This document shows positions 39,895 to 48,496 of a DNA stretch of 64,000 nt, piece by piece (position 1 is the first letter of the stretch; every line of letters begins with the position of its first letter). Source of the stretch: Talaromyces rugulosus (Eukaryota; Ascomycota; Eurotiomycetes; Eurotiales; Trichocomaceae); NCBI RefSeq assembly GCF_013368755.1, contig NC_049565.1, positions 3,534,001-3,598,000 on the forward strand, read 5' to 3'. Both the position numbers and the translations under genes were made by a program. The notes below the pieces were generated by a model. That model saw only the letters and a list, made by a program, of their open reading frames with translations. It was not told the origin of the DNA and did no database searches.

Positions 39895-40275
39895 ATGCAG
39901 CTCACCAATGTCACCGCGCTGGTCCTTGGCCTCCTCACCTCCTCTGGCCTTGCTGCTCCTCCTTCTTGGGTCAAGCCTGCCACTATCCAGCTCGCCAACG
40001 AACAATCTGGTGCCATTGCCAACGTCGCTGTCCCCGTTGATGGCGTGAAGCGCCCTGTTCAGGAGCTCTGGGGCCACACTGCAGTTGCACACGAGGGCCT
40101 TGTCTTCGCCTCAAGTGCCATGCTCACTGTTTTGCAGCAGACCACAGTCTGCGAGTTCACCGAAGAGCTAGGTCTAGATGTGAGTATGAACGCTGAGAAA
40201 ACATACACTTCTTTCGGGGGAGGTGTCAAGGACCTCTGCGCCGCCTATGTGGTGTGCAAGTGCGAGGGCATGTGA
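39895..40275 (+). CDS. Small secreted protein, effector-like (126 aa)
   Basis: The only plausible host gene in the window. ATG 39,895 gives an N-terminal signal peptide (a short polar start, then the hydrophobic run VTALVLGLLTSSGLA, with cleavage likely near the Ala-Ala before PPSW). The mature part is about 105 residues with four Cys (one in TTVCEF, three in the C-terminal DLCAAYVVCKCEGM), so two disulfides are possible. There is no transmembrane segment after the signal, and no known domain is recognised. Codons favour C at third positions, unlike the surrounding relics, and no RIP damage is visible. A GTGAGT near 40,178 could be a 5' splice site, but the frame stays open to the TGA, so I call it intronless. 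The function is unknown; size, secretion and isolation among transposons resemble host-interaction proteins of plant- or insect-associated fungi. Confidence 0.7.
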   Translation: MQLTNVTALVLGLLTSSGLAAPPSWVKPATIQLANEQSGAIANVAVPVDGVKRPVQELWGHTAVAHEGLVFASSAMLTVLQQTTVCEFTEELGLDVSMNAEKTYTSFGGGVKDLCAAYVVCKCEGM

Positions 40276-41806
40276 AATGTCAATGCTGAAACGAGCTTCC
40301 GGATAAGAAGGGCTTGGCGATTGATTTGTATCTTTAGCATGTGTGGCGAAACGAGAATTAATCTAGTATAGCTATTTACGTGCTTTACTCGGTATGCGAA
40401 TGTCATCTCGAATAAATTCTGCTGCCTTTCTCTTGCACGAAAGAAATTCTCACGCTCGGAAATCATGCATCGTTTGTGTGACATAATATCCCGCCCGTTT
40501 GCCTAGATCCCTTAGAATCCTAGCTAGTGTTGCTGCCTTTTGAATTAGCCCCGGCTTCTCATATGCGATGGTTACCAGTCACATATGACATGGGAATTTA
40601 TGGATTTTTGAGAGAAAAAGCAAATTATTGTCTTTTTTTTAATCTGTTACGACTAGTAGAAAGATGTACTTGATAATATTATATTAATAAAAATACTAAG
40701 TATAAGAGAAGAAGCTAGAAATGGAAATAACTAGTAGATTAATATATATAAAATAGGATATATATCTATTAAATCTTAATTCTAGCTGCTTTAAATAGCT
40801 AAAACTATAGAGTAACTTAGAATAGTAATTAATTCTAAACTAATTATCATAGTATATTTTAATATATTCTTAAAGTTTAATATAGAATATTAGTGTGGTG
40901 GAAGATATGACCGCCCCGTGGAATGGGCTAGTGTGAACAGCGGCATGCCGGGTGTTTGTGTGAGGCTATTCCCGAACGTTCCTGTGTGAGGCCAATACAC
41001 CCGCCCTGTGCCACACTATGGCACTACTGTAGATACGCCAGCCTTATAAGATTATAACTCTTTACTAAATTATTATCATCTAAAACTATATATACTATAA
41101 TATCTTTAAAAAATTATATAAAGATTTAATAATTAATTTAATATTATATAGAATTATATATTTATTATTATTTTAAATATTTATTTTTTAAAAATAATTT
41201 TTATATTTTAATTACTCTTTAGAAAAAAAATTAATAATATTAAAAATAATCTAAATAAAAAATAATATAAATAAAATTAGATAATAATAATATATTAAAA
41301 AATATAAAAATTATAAAAAAAAATAAATAGAATTTTTTATATTTTAATAAACTAGAAAAAAAATTAAAATAGAAATAATTATTTTTAGTATCTAATAAAG
41401 TAATATTTAAAATTTAATTTTTTATAATAAAATAGCTAGATAGATTATTAATAGAATAAATCTAAAAAACAAATATTTAAATAAAATAAAAAGCTTATTT
41501 AATAGAGCTAAAATATTAAATTTTTTAAAATTAAATAAAGATTTAAAGAATAAATAAATTATAATTTAAAAAAAATAATTCTAAATATTAACTTTTTTAT
41601 TAGAAAAATATCTAGAAAGATTTAAAATTAAGATTTTTTATTAAAAAAAATCTAAAAAAATATATTTTTATTAAATAAATAAAATTATAATTTAATTATT
41701 ATTTTAGATAATATAATTATTATCTATATTTAAAAATAATAAAAATAGTAAATAATCTAATTAAATTTTAATTTTTTTAATATAGAATTTTTTAAAAAAA
41801 AATATA
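40276..41806. other. 3' flank of the secreted-protein gene, then AT-rich sequence
   Basis: To about 40,630 this is unique-looking sequence and likely contains the 3' UTR. After that it is AT-rich with no open frame. One GC-rich island at 40,894-41,050 (starts TGTGGTGG; contains GTGTGAGG twice) interrupts the AT-rich tract; its identity is unknown, possibly one end of an LTR. From 41,050 to 41,806 I see no recognisable element. Confidence 0.5.
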
Positions 41807-42092
41807 ATTATTATTATTATTATTTAATCAAATTTAACGTCTATACCGAGCCCTAGGCTATGACAGACAGCGATTCGTGTGGATTAGGCCTGCTTATAGG
41901 GGTTGCCCCCCATAAGCCGGTGCCTCTACCCCCATTGGATCCAGGCTTTCAAGGTATCTTGCACTTTCCTCACCCCATGCCGCTTATATGCGCAGGACGA
42001 TTCGGGGGCTTATAGTGGGTGGCAACCACTACCCCCTCCTTATGGCCACTAACGTTTGGGCGTTGCCTACAATAGCGGGCCGCCCCTGCCCG

Positions 42093-45000
42093 CTATCCTT
42101 CCCCCTCTCGCTCTCCCTCATCCAGGGCCTCAATGCCCCAATTATCAGTCTTATAGGCCTGCTCCCAGGCCTGTTGGTTATCCTCTCGCTCCCTAATGGC
42201 CCCTATAAACGCCAGCAGCGCTGTAGTGGCCTTTGGGTCCTGGAATAGGCGTGCTTCGGGGCACTGCTCGCTATCCTGCGGGGCCTTTACCCCCGCTTCG
42301 GCCAAGCCGGCATATAGTTTTTCCCGCTGGTGGCACCACTGTCGACAGTTTGTAAGAAGGTGTCTTACCGTCTCAGTCCCCCTAGAGCACCCCAAGCAAT
42401 TAGGGGAGTCTCGGGCCTTGATTCGGTGCAGATAGGCCCCGATTGGGGTGTGGCCGGTCTTGAATTGGTAATACCGCCGCGCCAGGTGCTTGGGGGTGCT
42501 TGCCACTATTGGGTCAAGCTTCCATCCCCGGGGGGGTTGGTAGGCCTGGCCTACCTGTTGGGTGCGTCTTGCAAGCTTTGCAGTGAGCCAGTTGGCCTTG
42601 ATAGCGCTATAAGTCTCGGTGCATGCCCGCCGGGCATGGGCCAGTGAGATGCCTGAGTACTTGCCTGTACAGGGCCTCCCTGCAGCTTTCTTAGCGGCCT
42701 TATCGGCCTCCTCGTTGCCTGGGACCCCTTTATGGCCTGGCACCCAGCATATGGTAACCCTGCGGCCGGTGGCCTGTAGTTCCCCGGCTAGGTCGTGTGC
42801 CCGCAGCGCTAGGGCTTGCCCTGGGCCAGGCCGGGTATGCTGGAGCCTGCTTATAGCGGCCTGGGCGTCTAAAAACACCCTAATTGGCCCTATAAGATTC
42901 TCTGCCAGCGCCCACTCTAGGGCTTCGACTACTCCTATTAGTTCTGCATCAAAGACTTCGAAGCCTGCGCCCAGGGGAGCTAGGCGCGACCTCCAGGGGC
43001 CAATAAGTGGCTTATAAGCTACTGCAGCGCCTACGCGCTGATCGTCTAACCTAGAACCGTCTGAGTAAAGGTCGGTGTTCCCTATCCCACTTAGGGGGTC
43101 TGAGGCTAATTGCATAGCGGTTTCAGGGGAGTCTATCCTGAAATCTAGTGGTATAGACCTATTACCAGGCTCTATTGTACGCTCAAAGCCCTGGGAGGGG
43201 TCGGCGGTCAAGGCCTCTCGTAGCCTGCGGGCCAGGCCCATGCCCAGCTTCCAGGGGCCTCGGCGGGTTGGTGTTGCCCAAGCTCGGTCTTCTAGTGGCT
43301 GCTCTCCAGGCTGTGCATGGGCGTCTCCCTCCCTAAGCGTTATAGGGAGTATTTCTGCTGCTGGATGCCCCTGGGGAAGTCCTAGGAGTCTCAGGGCATA
43401 CCGCCGCTGTTTACTATCTAATAGGGCCTCTGCTGGTTCCAGAGCTGCCTCCCTTATAAGCGGTCCTAACGGGGTGGACTTCAGCATGCCTGTGACTGCC
43501 CGGGCCTGGTTATTAATTAGGCCCTGCAGTCCTTCTAGGCAGTTCTTTTGCCCATGCCACCAAAGCTCGGCCCCATAAAGCGCCACTGACTGCGCGGTGG
43601 CCTTTTGGATTCGCCATGCCAGGCCTGGGGGGAGCCCCTCGGCCTTGCACAGTGCCCGCACTCGTCTTTCAGTATTTTGACCTTTTTGCAGGCGGTACTT
43701 ATAGTGGGCTTTGAGGGTAAGCTTTGGATCTAGTAAGACCCCTAACCACCGGATGGCTGTTGGGGAGAATGCCACTAAAGCGTCTCCTACCTGCACCCTA
43801 GCTTCCTGGACCTGATTTTTATGTTCCCTGCTGGTGGCCCTAGAGAATAGGATGGCCTCTGTCTTTTTAGGGTCGAATTTGACGCTATCTGCCAGTCCCC
43901 ACTCAATAGCAGCTTTTGCCGCTGCTTCTAGCTGCCTGCAGATCTCAGAGACCGAGCTTCCCTGGGCTACCAGGCCTATGTCATCGGCATAGGACAGGGC
44001 CTTGATTCCTGGCACCTGCTGTTCCATAGCCTGAAACACACCCCGGATATAGATAAGAAAGAGGATTGGGGAGACCGGTGAGCCCTGGGGCAGCCCTGAG
44101 TCAATAGGCTGTTCAGGGGCTTTATAACCGTCAATTACGAGGCTGACCCTTCTATTTGTAAGGAAGGATAAGGTCCACCTTATAAGGTCATTATCCAGGC
44201 CTGCAGCTTCCATAGCCTCACTAAGCTTATAGGGGTCAACATGGTCGAAGGCCCCCATAACGTCAATAAAGATAGTGCCTGTGAGAAGCTTTTGAGTCCA
44301 TCCCTCGTGCACTGTTTGCACGAGGCAGGCCACCGCGTCAATAGCCCCACGGCCCCGCCTGCACCCCATTTGTCCAGGGTGTAAAGCCCCCTGGGCCTCA
44401 CACCAGTCCGCTATAAGGCCTGCAGCCAGCTTCTCAACAACCTTGCCCAGGCAGCTAAGCAAGCTTATCATCCTCCAGGCCTTCACCTGGGTGTAATCGG
44501 GCTTCCCTGGCTTCCGAAGTAGGATGCCTTTAGCGGTCTTCCAGGCCCCTGGGTGCACCCCAAGCCGAAAGCACTGCCTAGCCATCCCTATGATTCGGGG
44601 CGAGTCTAGTGCCCAGAGTAGCCGGCATGCTTTAAAATTGAGCCTGTCGGCCCCCGGAGCTTTCTTGATGCTCTGGCTGAATAGGGCCTGATGCACCCGC
44701 TCTGGCGTTATAAGCATGTGGGCCTGTCCACCTGGCAGCTCCCCAGGAGGGGAGCTACGGGGGGCGTTAGGAAATGCCGTTTCCCTGATTAGAGCTTCTT
44801 TATCGGCCATGGTAGTGGCAGGGGGAGCCTCTAGATCCGGGCCTTGGAGTGCTGGGGTGGTGGGATTAGTCCGTGGCTTAGTGTACTGTAGGGCTATCCA
44901 ACACCTATTAGGATCTCCTGGAGAAGGCTTTTCCAGGCCATCCCTAGGGCCTTTGGGAAAAGGGTTCCCAGTGGGGTTCGAACCTTTTTTCCACTCTTCC

Positions 45001-46142
45001 TTCCCCCCAGGGCCTCCCTCAGCAAGGAAGACCTCCCAGCAGGTCCTTTTAGCCGCCTTTATTTCATGGTAATAAGCGGTTCTTGCAGCCTTGAATTCGG
45101 TGTCGGTACAGGCATGGGCCTGCCACCGCTTGCGGGCTGCAGCCCATAAGCTCCGGGCTTGCCGCAGCTCTGGCTTCCACCACCGCTTAGAGCGTGCACA
45201 AAGCCGTACTGCTTTGGCATGCCTATCGAGTACGCTGGTTAGGGTGTCCTGCACCCAATTGGCCTCTCTAGCAAGGTCTTCCTCGGTGCATTGATCACTA
45301 AGAGGGGGGTGGCCTACAGCCTCTGAGGCCCAAGCTGCTGTGGCCAGCTTTAGGGCTTCCTCGTTTACCTGCAGAGCTTCTATCTGCCACCCAGTAATCT
45401 CCCCGGAGATTCCTCCTGGGGGGGGTTCTAGGGCTTCCCAGGCTAGGACGATAAGCTCATGGTCAGATGTTGTAGGCTTATCCTTATCCACCTCCCAGGC
45501 TTGCAGAGGCCCTAGGGTTGGCGAGGATAACGCTAAATCAATAATTGACACCCCCTCGGTCTTCTTATAGCGTGTGGCCTCCCCCAGTGGGTTATTAACA
45601 TATAGTGAGTGCCGCTCTATAAGCTGTTCCAAGGGCTCAGCGTTAACCCGGCCCTTGGCCAGTGGGTTCCACGAAGGGCTATGGGCGTTGAAATCACCCA
45701 CTAATAGGCACCTACCCACTATAAGCAGGTCCCAGTCTGCGTCCTCGATGGCCCGGCGTCGTCTAGGGAAGGCCCCTTGCCACCGGTAACTGGCCCCAAT
45801 CCACACATCATAGCAGTTGACTATTCTAGTGCGTCGGGGGGCATGCCCGCTAATTATTGGTGCTTCCCATATGTCCAGGGCCTGTAAATAGGGGTGGTCT
45901 ACTAAATCAGTGCGGTTCTCGACCCTAACCGCCCCTATAAGGTCTTTACGGATGGCCATAAGCACCCGTTGATCCCGCTTCTCCCCCCCTGGCCAGTACA
46001 GCAGATAGCCTGGGTGGGAGAAGTCATAGGCAATATAAGGCTCTTGCAGGCATATAATGCCTATTTGCCGCTCTATCCCCGCTTCTAGAGCCCCTAAGGT
46101 TGCGGGGTAGGTACGGCCGCAATTATGTTGAATAATCAACAT
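42093..46142 (-). CDS. LINE ORF2: endonuclease / RT / RNase H, copy 2 (about 1,349 aa)
   Basis: Same architecture as copy 1, with endonuclease, YADD reverse transcriptase, RNase H and the C-terminal Cys/His motif all intact. The start is chosen by equivalence with copy 1 (ATG complementary to 46,140-46,142); the frame is open further upstream. It is nearly identical to copy 1 for the first ~1,070 residues. Then about 200 residues carry a cluster of changes (for example LRG to LIG, QRACTEAYRAARANW to RRACTETYSAIKANW, ARDFPN to ARDSPN), so the element looks mosaic. Confidence 0.93.
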   Translation of the reverse strand: MLIIQHNCGRTYPATLGALEAGIERQIGIICLQEPYIAYDFSHPGYLLYWPGGEKRDQRVLMAIRKDLIGAVRVENRTDLVDHPYLQALDIWEAPIISGHAPRRTRIVNCYDVWIGASYRWQGAFPRRRRAIEDADWDLLIVGRCLLVGDFNAHSPSWNPLAKGRVNAEPLEQLIERHSLYVNNPLGEATRYKKTEGVSIIDLALSSPTLGPLQAWEVDKDKPTTSDHELIVLAWEALEPPPGGISGEITGWQIEALQVNEEALKLATAAWASEAVGHPPLSDQCTEEDLAREANWVQDTLTSVLDRHAKAVRLCARSKRWWKPELRQARSLWAAARKRWQAHACTDTEFKAARTAYYHEIKAAKRTCWEVFLAEGGPGGKEEWKKGSNPTGNPFPKGPRDGLEKPSPGDPNRCWIALQYTKPRTNPTTPALQGPDLEAPPATTMADKEALIRETAFPNAPRSSPPGELPGGQAHMLITPERVHQALFSQSIKKAPGADRLNFKACRLLWALDSPRIIGMARQCFRLGVHPGAWKTAKGILLRKPGKPDYTQVKAWRMISLLSCLGKVVEKLAAGLIADWCEAQGALHPGQMGCRRGRGAIDAVACLVQTVHEGWTQKLLTGTIFIDVMGAFDHVDPYKLSEAMEAAGLDNDLIRWTLSFLTNRRVSLVIDGYKAPEQPIDSGLPQGSPVSPILFLIYIRGVFQAMEQQVPGIKALSYADDIGLVAQGSSVSEICRQLEAAAKAAIEWGLADSVKFDPKKTEAILFSRATSREHKNQVQEARVQVGDALVAFSPTAIRWLGVLLDPKLTLKAHYKYRLQKGQNTERRVRALCKAEGLPPGLAWRIQKATAQSVALYGAELWWHGQKNCLEGLQGLINNQARAVTGMLKSTPLGPLIREAALEPAEALLDSKQRRYALRLLGLPQGHPAAEILPITLREGDAHAQPGEQPLEDRAWATPTRRGPWKLGMGLARRLREALTADPSQGFERTIEPGNRSIPLDFRIDSPETAMQLASDPLSGIGNTDLYSDGSRLDDQRVGAAVAYKPLIGPWRSRLAPLGAGFEVFDAELIGVVEALEWALAENLIGPIRVFLDAQAAISRLQHTRPGPGQALALRAHDLAGELQATGRRVTICWVPGHKGVPGNEEADKAAKKAAGRPCTGKYSGISLAHARRACTETYSAIKANWLTAKLARRTQQVGQAYQPPRGWKLDPIVASTPKHLARRYYQFKTGHTPIGAYLHRIKARDSPNCLGCSRGTETVRHLLTNCRQWCHQREKLYAGLAEAGVKAPQDSEQCPEARLFQDPKATTALLAFIGAIREREDNQQAWEQAYKTDNWGIEALDEGEREGEG

Positions 46143-48054
46143 TAATAGGGGCTGCAGCTCCAGGCGTTGGTGTTGGACACGGGGATGAGTACGGTAGGGG
46201 TGATGTCCCTGGGGCATCTTCCATAGCGTCATCGACCTCCCTAAGCTTTGGGGCTTGGGGGGCGTCCTGGGTAGTGGTTGGGGGAGAAGCCTCCTCAGCA
46301 ACGCCTTCCCATTCGGTCCATTCAGGGGGGGGAGGGGGCATAACGACCTCTACGCCAGGGAAGCGCTTATGGAGTCGCCGGCGGGCCTCCCGAAGCTTGG
46401 GGCACCCCGGGGAATCAGCCTGGTGCTTCCCCCCACAGTTGCCGCATTTAGTGGGTGCATGCAGGCATGGGTGGCCTGTTTGGGCCCTGCAGTCTAGCAC
46501 GTTGCAGGTGTGCTCTTGGGCTTCATGGGCGCCAGCACACACGGTGCAGAGTGGTGGTCGGGTGCCGCAGCCTCTATAAGTTCGGTGGCCAATGCCGCAG
46601 CATCGGGTGCAAACGGTGTCTTTACCCACTTCGTGATAGGGGCTGGTAGGGTGCCTGTTGCCCCCGAAGCGTACGCCCCGGGCGAGTAGCCTGCGGGCGT
46701 CATCTAGGCCTCCTACTGTTATAACGATAGTAGAGAAACGCTGCTTATTAGTCTGGATAGCCGCTATCGGCTTGATCCAGGTAGGGTTTCTCATTAGGGT
46801 GCATGTGCCCCCTAATTCAATTTCTTCCCTGGCTAGGCCTAGCCCTGAGGCGCTATAGCGGGCTACCGGCACCGCATGCACCTTAATCTTGTGCCACTGT
46901 TGGTCTGCTTCCACTGAGATGACTGCGGGGTCGACCCGGTGGCAGGCAGCCACCAATAGGTCCTTATAGGCTGGTAATAGCGAGCCTACGGTGCTTCCTT
47001 GGTCCAATAGGGCTGAGATAGCCCCTGATTCGGTGTAATTGGCGTCTATTACCCTGGCGAAGTTCGGGAAGCCTGCCTGGGCTAGGCAGCGGTTAAGCTG
47101 CAAGATGACATCGGCTTTAGACTTTCTAGGGGCGGTGCGGCCATTTTCACGCCTAAATATAAGCCTGCGGTCTCCCTTGTTGCTTCCGCGAATAGGCTTC
47201 AGGCTCCCTGGGTCCATTTGGACTTTTGGGGGCTGGTTCGGGGAGTAAGCCCGTTTTTTTGTAACGATTTGCCACTCCTGGGCATTGCTGGCCGCTATAT
47301 CGGCCCACTGGGGGCCTGCTGCGGGCTTCACCCCAGGGGGTGGTTTTGATATCGGGGGTGAGGCTCTGCGTGGCTCTATGGGCTTAGCGGCCCTATTCGG
47401 GTTAGCTTGGGGGCCATGGGCGACCTCTGCAAACGTCGTCCCCTGGGATGGCAGAGGCTGTCGTGGGCCCTGGCGGTCGCCCCCTGACGATAGGGGCTTT
47501 AGGGGGTGGTTTGGGGCGTTCGGGGAGGCCTGTTGAGCTTCTAGGGTTGAGAAACGGCGCTCCAGAGCGCCCAATTGGCCTGTGAGGCGCTGCTCCATAG
47601 CCTCTACCAGAGAGGTCATATAGGCCTTCATAGCGGCCATCTCCGCGTGCAGCGCGCTATTGCTGCTTGCAAAGTGGCCTAATAAGGCCTGTTCCATGTC
47701 CTTGTAGGCTGGGCCGATTAGGGCCTTCATGGGGGCTCTTTCTGCCCCGTCAGGGCTGTGTTCCTGTAGTCTCTTCCCTAGAGTTTTAGGTGCTTCCTGG
47801 GAGCCTGGCACGCTGCTTAGGGGGGGAAACAACTCCCTAGGGTTGATTTCCAGGCTAGGCAAGAAGCCCTCGCTCTGAGGGACTGTTGCACTTGCCTCGG
47901 GGGGCGCTGGTGGTGCTGTCCCCGCTGGGGTGCCTATATAGGCCCCTACGGGGTTCACCAGACCTAGCGCCTGCCCCCCTGGGTCTAGGGGGTGGTTGTC
48001 GATATTGGGGAGTCCAGGGGCCATAGCGAAGCCCTGGATGCCTTCCAGTAGCAT
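46123..48054 (-). CDS. LINE ORF1: zinc-knuckle RNA-binding protein, copy 2 (643 aa)
   Basis: Identical to the copy 1 ORF1 apart from two residues (F-S to F-P in ELF(S/P)PLSS; I to M in VQ(I/M)DPG). Coiled coil at about 115-180 and three CCHC-like knuckles at 482-551. Overlaps the proposed ORF2 start by 20 nt. Confidence 0.92.
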   Translation of the reverse strand: MLLEGIQGFAMAPGLPNIDNHPLDPGGQALGLVNPVGAYIGTPAGTAPPAPPEASATVPQSEGFLPSLEINPRELFPPLSSVPGSQEAPKTLGKRLQEHSPDGAERAPMKALIGPAYKDMEQALLGHFASSNSALHAEMAAMKAYMTSLVEAMEQRLTGQLGALERRFSTLEAQQASPNAPNHPLKPLSSGGDRQGPRQPLPSQGTTFAEVAHGPQANPNRAAKPIEPRRASPPISKPPPGVKPAAGPQWADIAASNAQEWQIVTKKRAYSPNQPPKVQMDPGSLKPIRGSNKGDRRLIFRRENGRTAPRKSKADVILQLNRCLAQAGFPNFARVIDANYTESGAISALLDQGSTVGSLLPAYKDLLVAACHRVDPAVISVEADQQWHKIKVHAVPVARYSASGLGLAREEIELGGTCTLMRNPTWIKPIAAIQTNKQRFSTIVITVGGLDDARRLLARGVRFGGNRHPTSPYHEVGKDTVCTRCCGIGHRTYRGCGTRPPLCTVCAGAHEAQEHTCNVLDCRAQTGHPCLHAPTKCGNCGGKHQADSPGCPKLREARRRLHKRFPGVEVVMPPPPPEWTEWEGVAEEASPPTTTQDAPQAPKLREVDDAMEDAPGTSPLPYSSPCPTPTPGAAAPINVDYST

Positions 48055-48093
48055 TGAATTTCAAAAGGTTGATTTTTGATTTTCCCGGCGGGT

Positions 48094-48496
48094 TATATTT
48101 GTAGTTAATTAGTAAAAAGCTTTTTATTTTATTATAATTTTTATATTAATTTACTATTAATTCTAGTAATAAAATATAGAATATTAAATATATTTTTATT
48201 TTATTTAATAGTTAGAGTTTATAATTATTATTTATAAGTTTTTAAATAGTTTATATTTAATAATATTAAGTTTATTACTAGATTTTTTATTTAAAATATT
48301 AAATTTTTTATTTTTTATTATTTATTATAGTAAATAAACTTTTTTTTTTTTTTTAAAAATAAATATATTTTTATATTTTTTATTATAATATATTTTTATT
48401 TTTAATTCTATCTATTAGATATCTTATAATATATTTTATAATATTTATAAATATTATCTAAAATTAATATAATATAATACTTATTTTATTATTATA
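48094..48496. other. AT-rich, nothing recognised
   Basis: About 400 bp of nearly pure A/T between the 5' end of LINE copy 2 and the 3' tail of LINE relic L-b. It is the natural 3' flank of L-b and might hold the missing end of the Fot1-like element, but I could not align it. Confidence 0.5.

Larger units (their letters stand above)
41807..48093 (-). mobile_element. Tad1-type LINE, copy 2, intact (about 6.29 kb)
   Basis: Full-length minus-strand copy from the ACCCGCCGGG end (48,093) to an (AAT)n tail (41,807-41,825). Both frames are open and there is no RIP damage. Its 3' UTR variants and tail type follow the old relic L-b rather than copy 1, and a block of the RNase H region differs from copies 1 and 3. 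No clear target duplication is visible in the AT-rich flanks. Confidence 0.95.

Noticed and set aside
40178..40226. Intron in the secreted-protein gene starting GTGAGT
   Set aside because: The frame stays open through it with plausible residues, the candidate intron would be very short, and no convincing branch site is seen.
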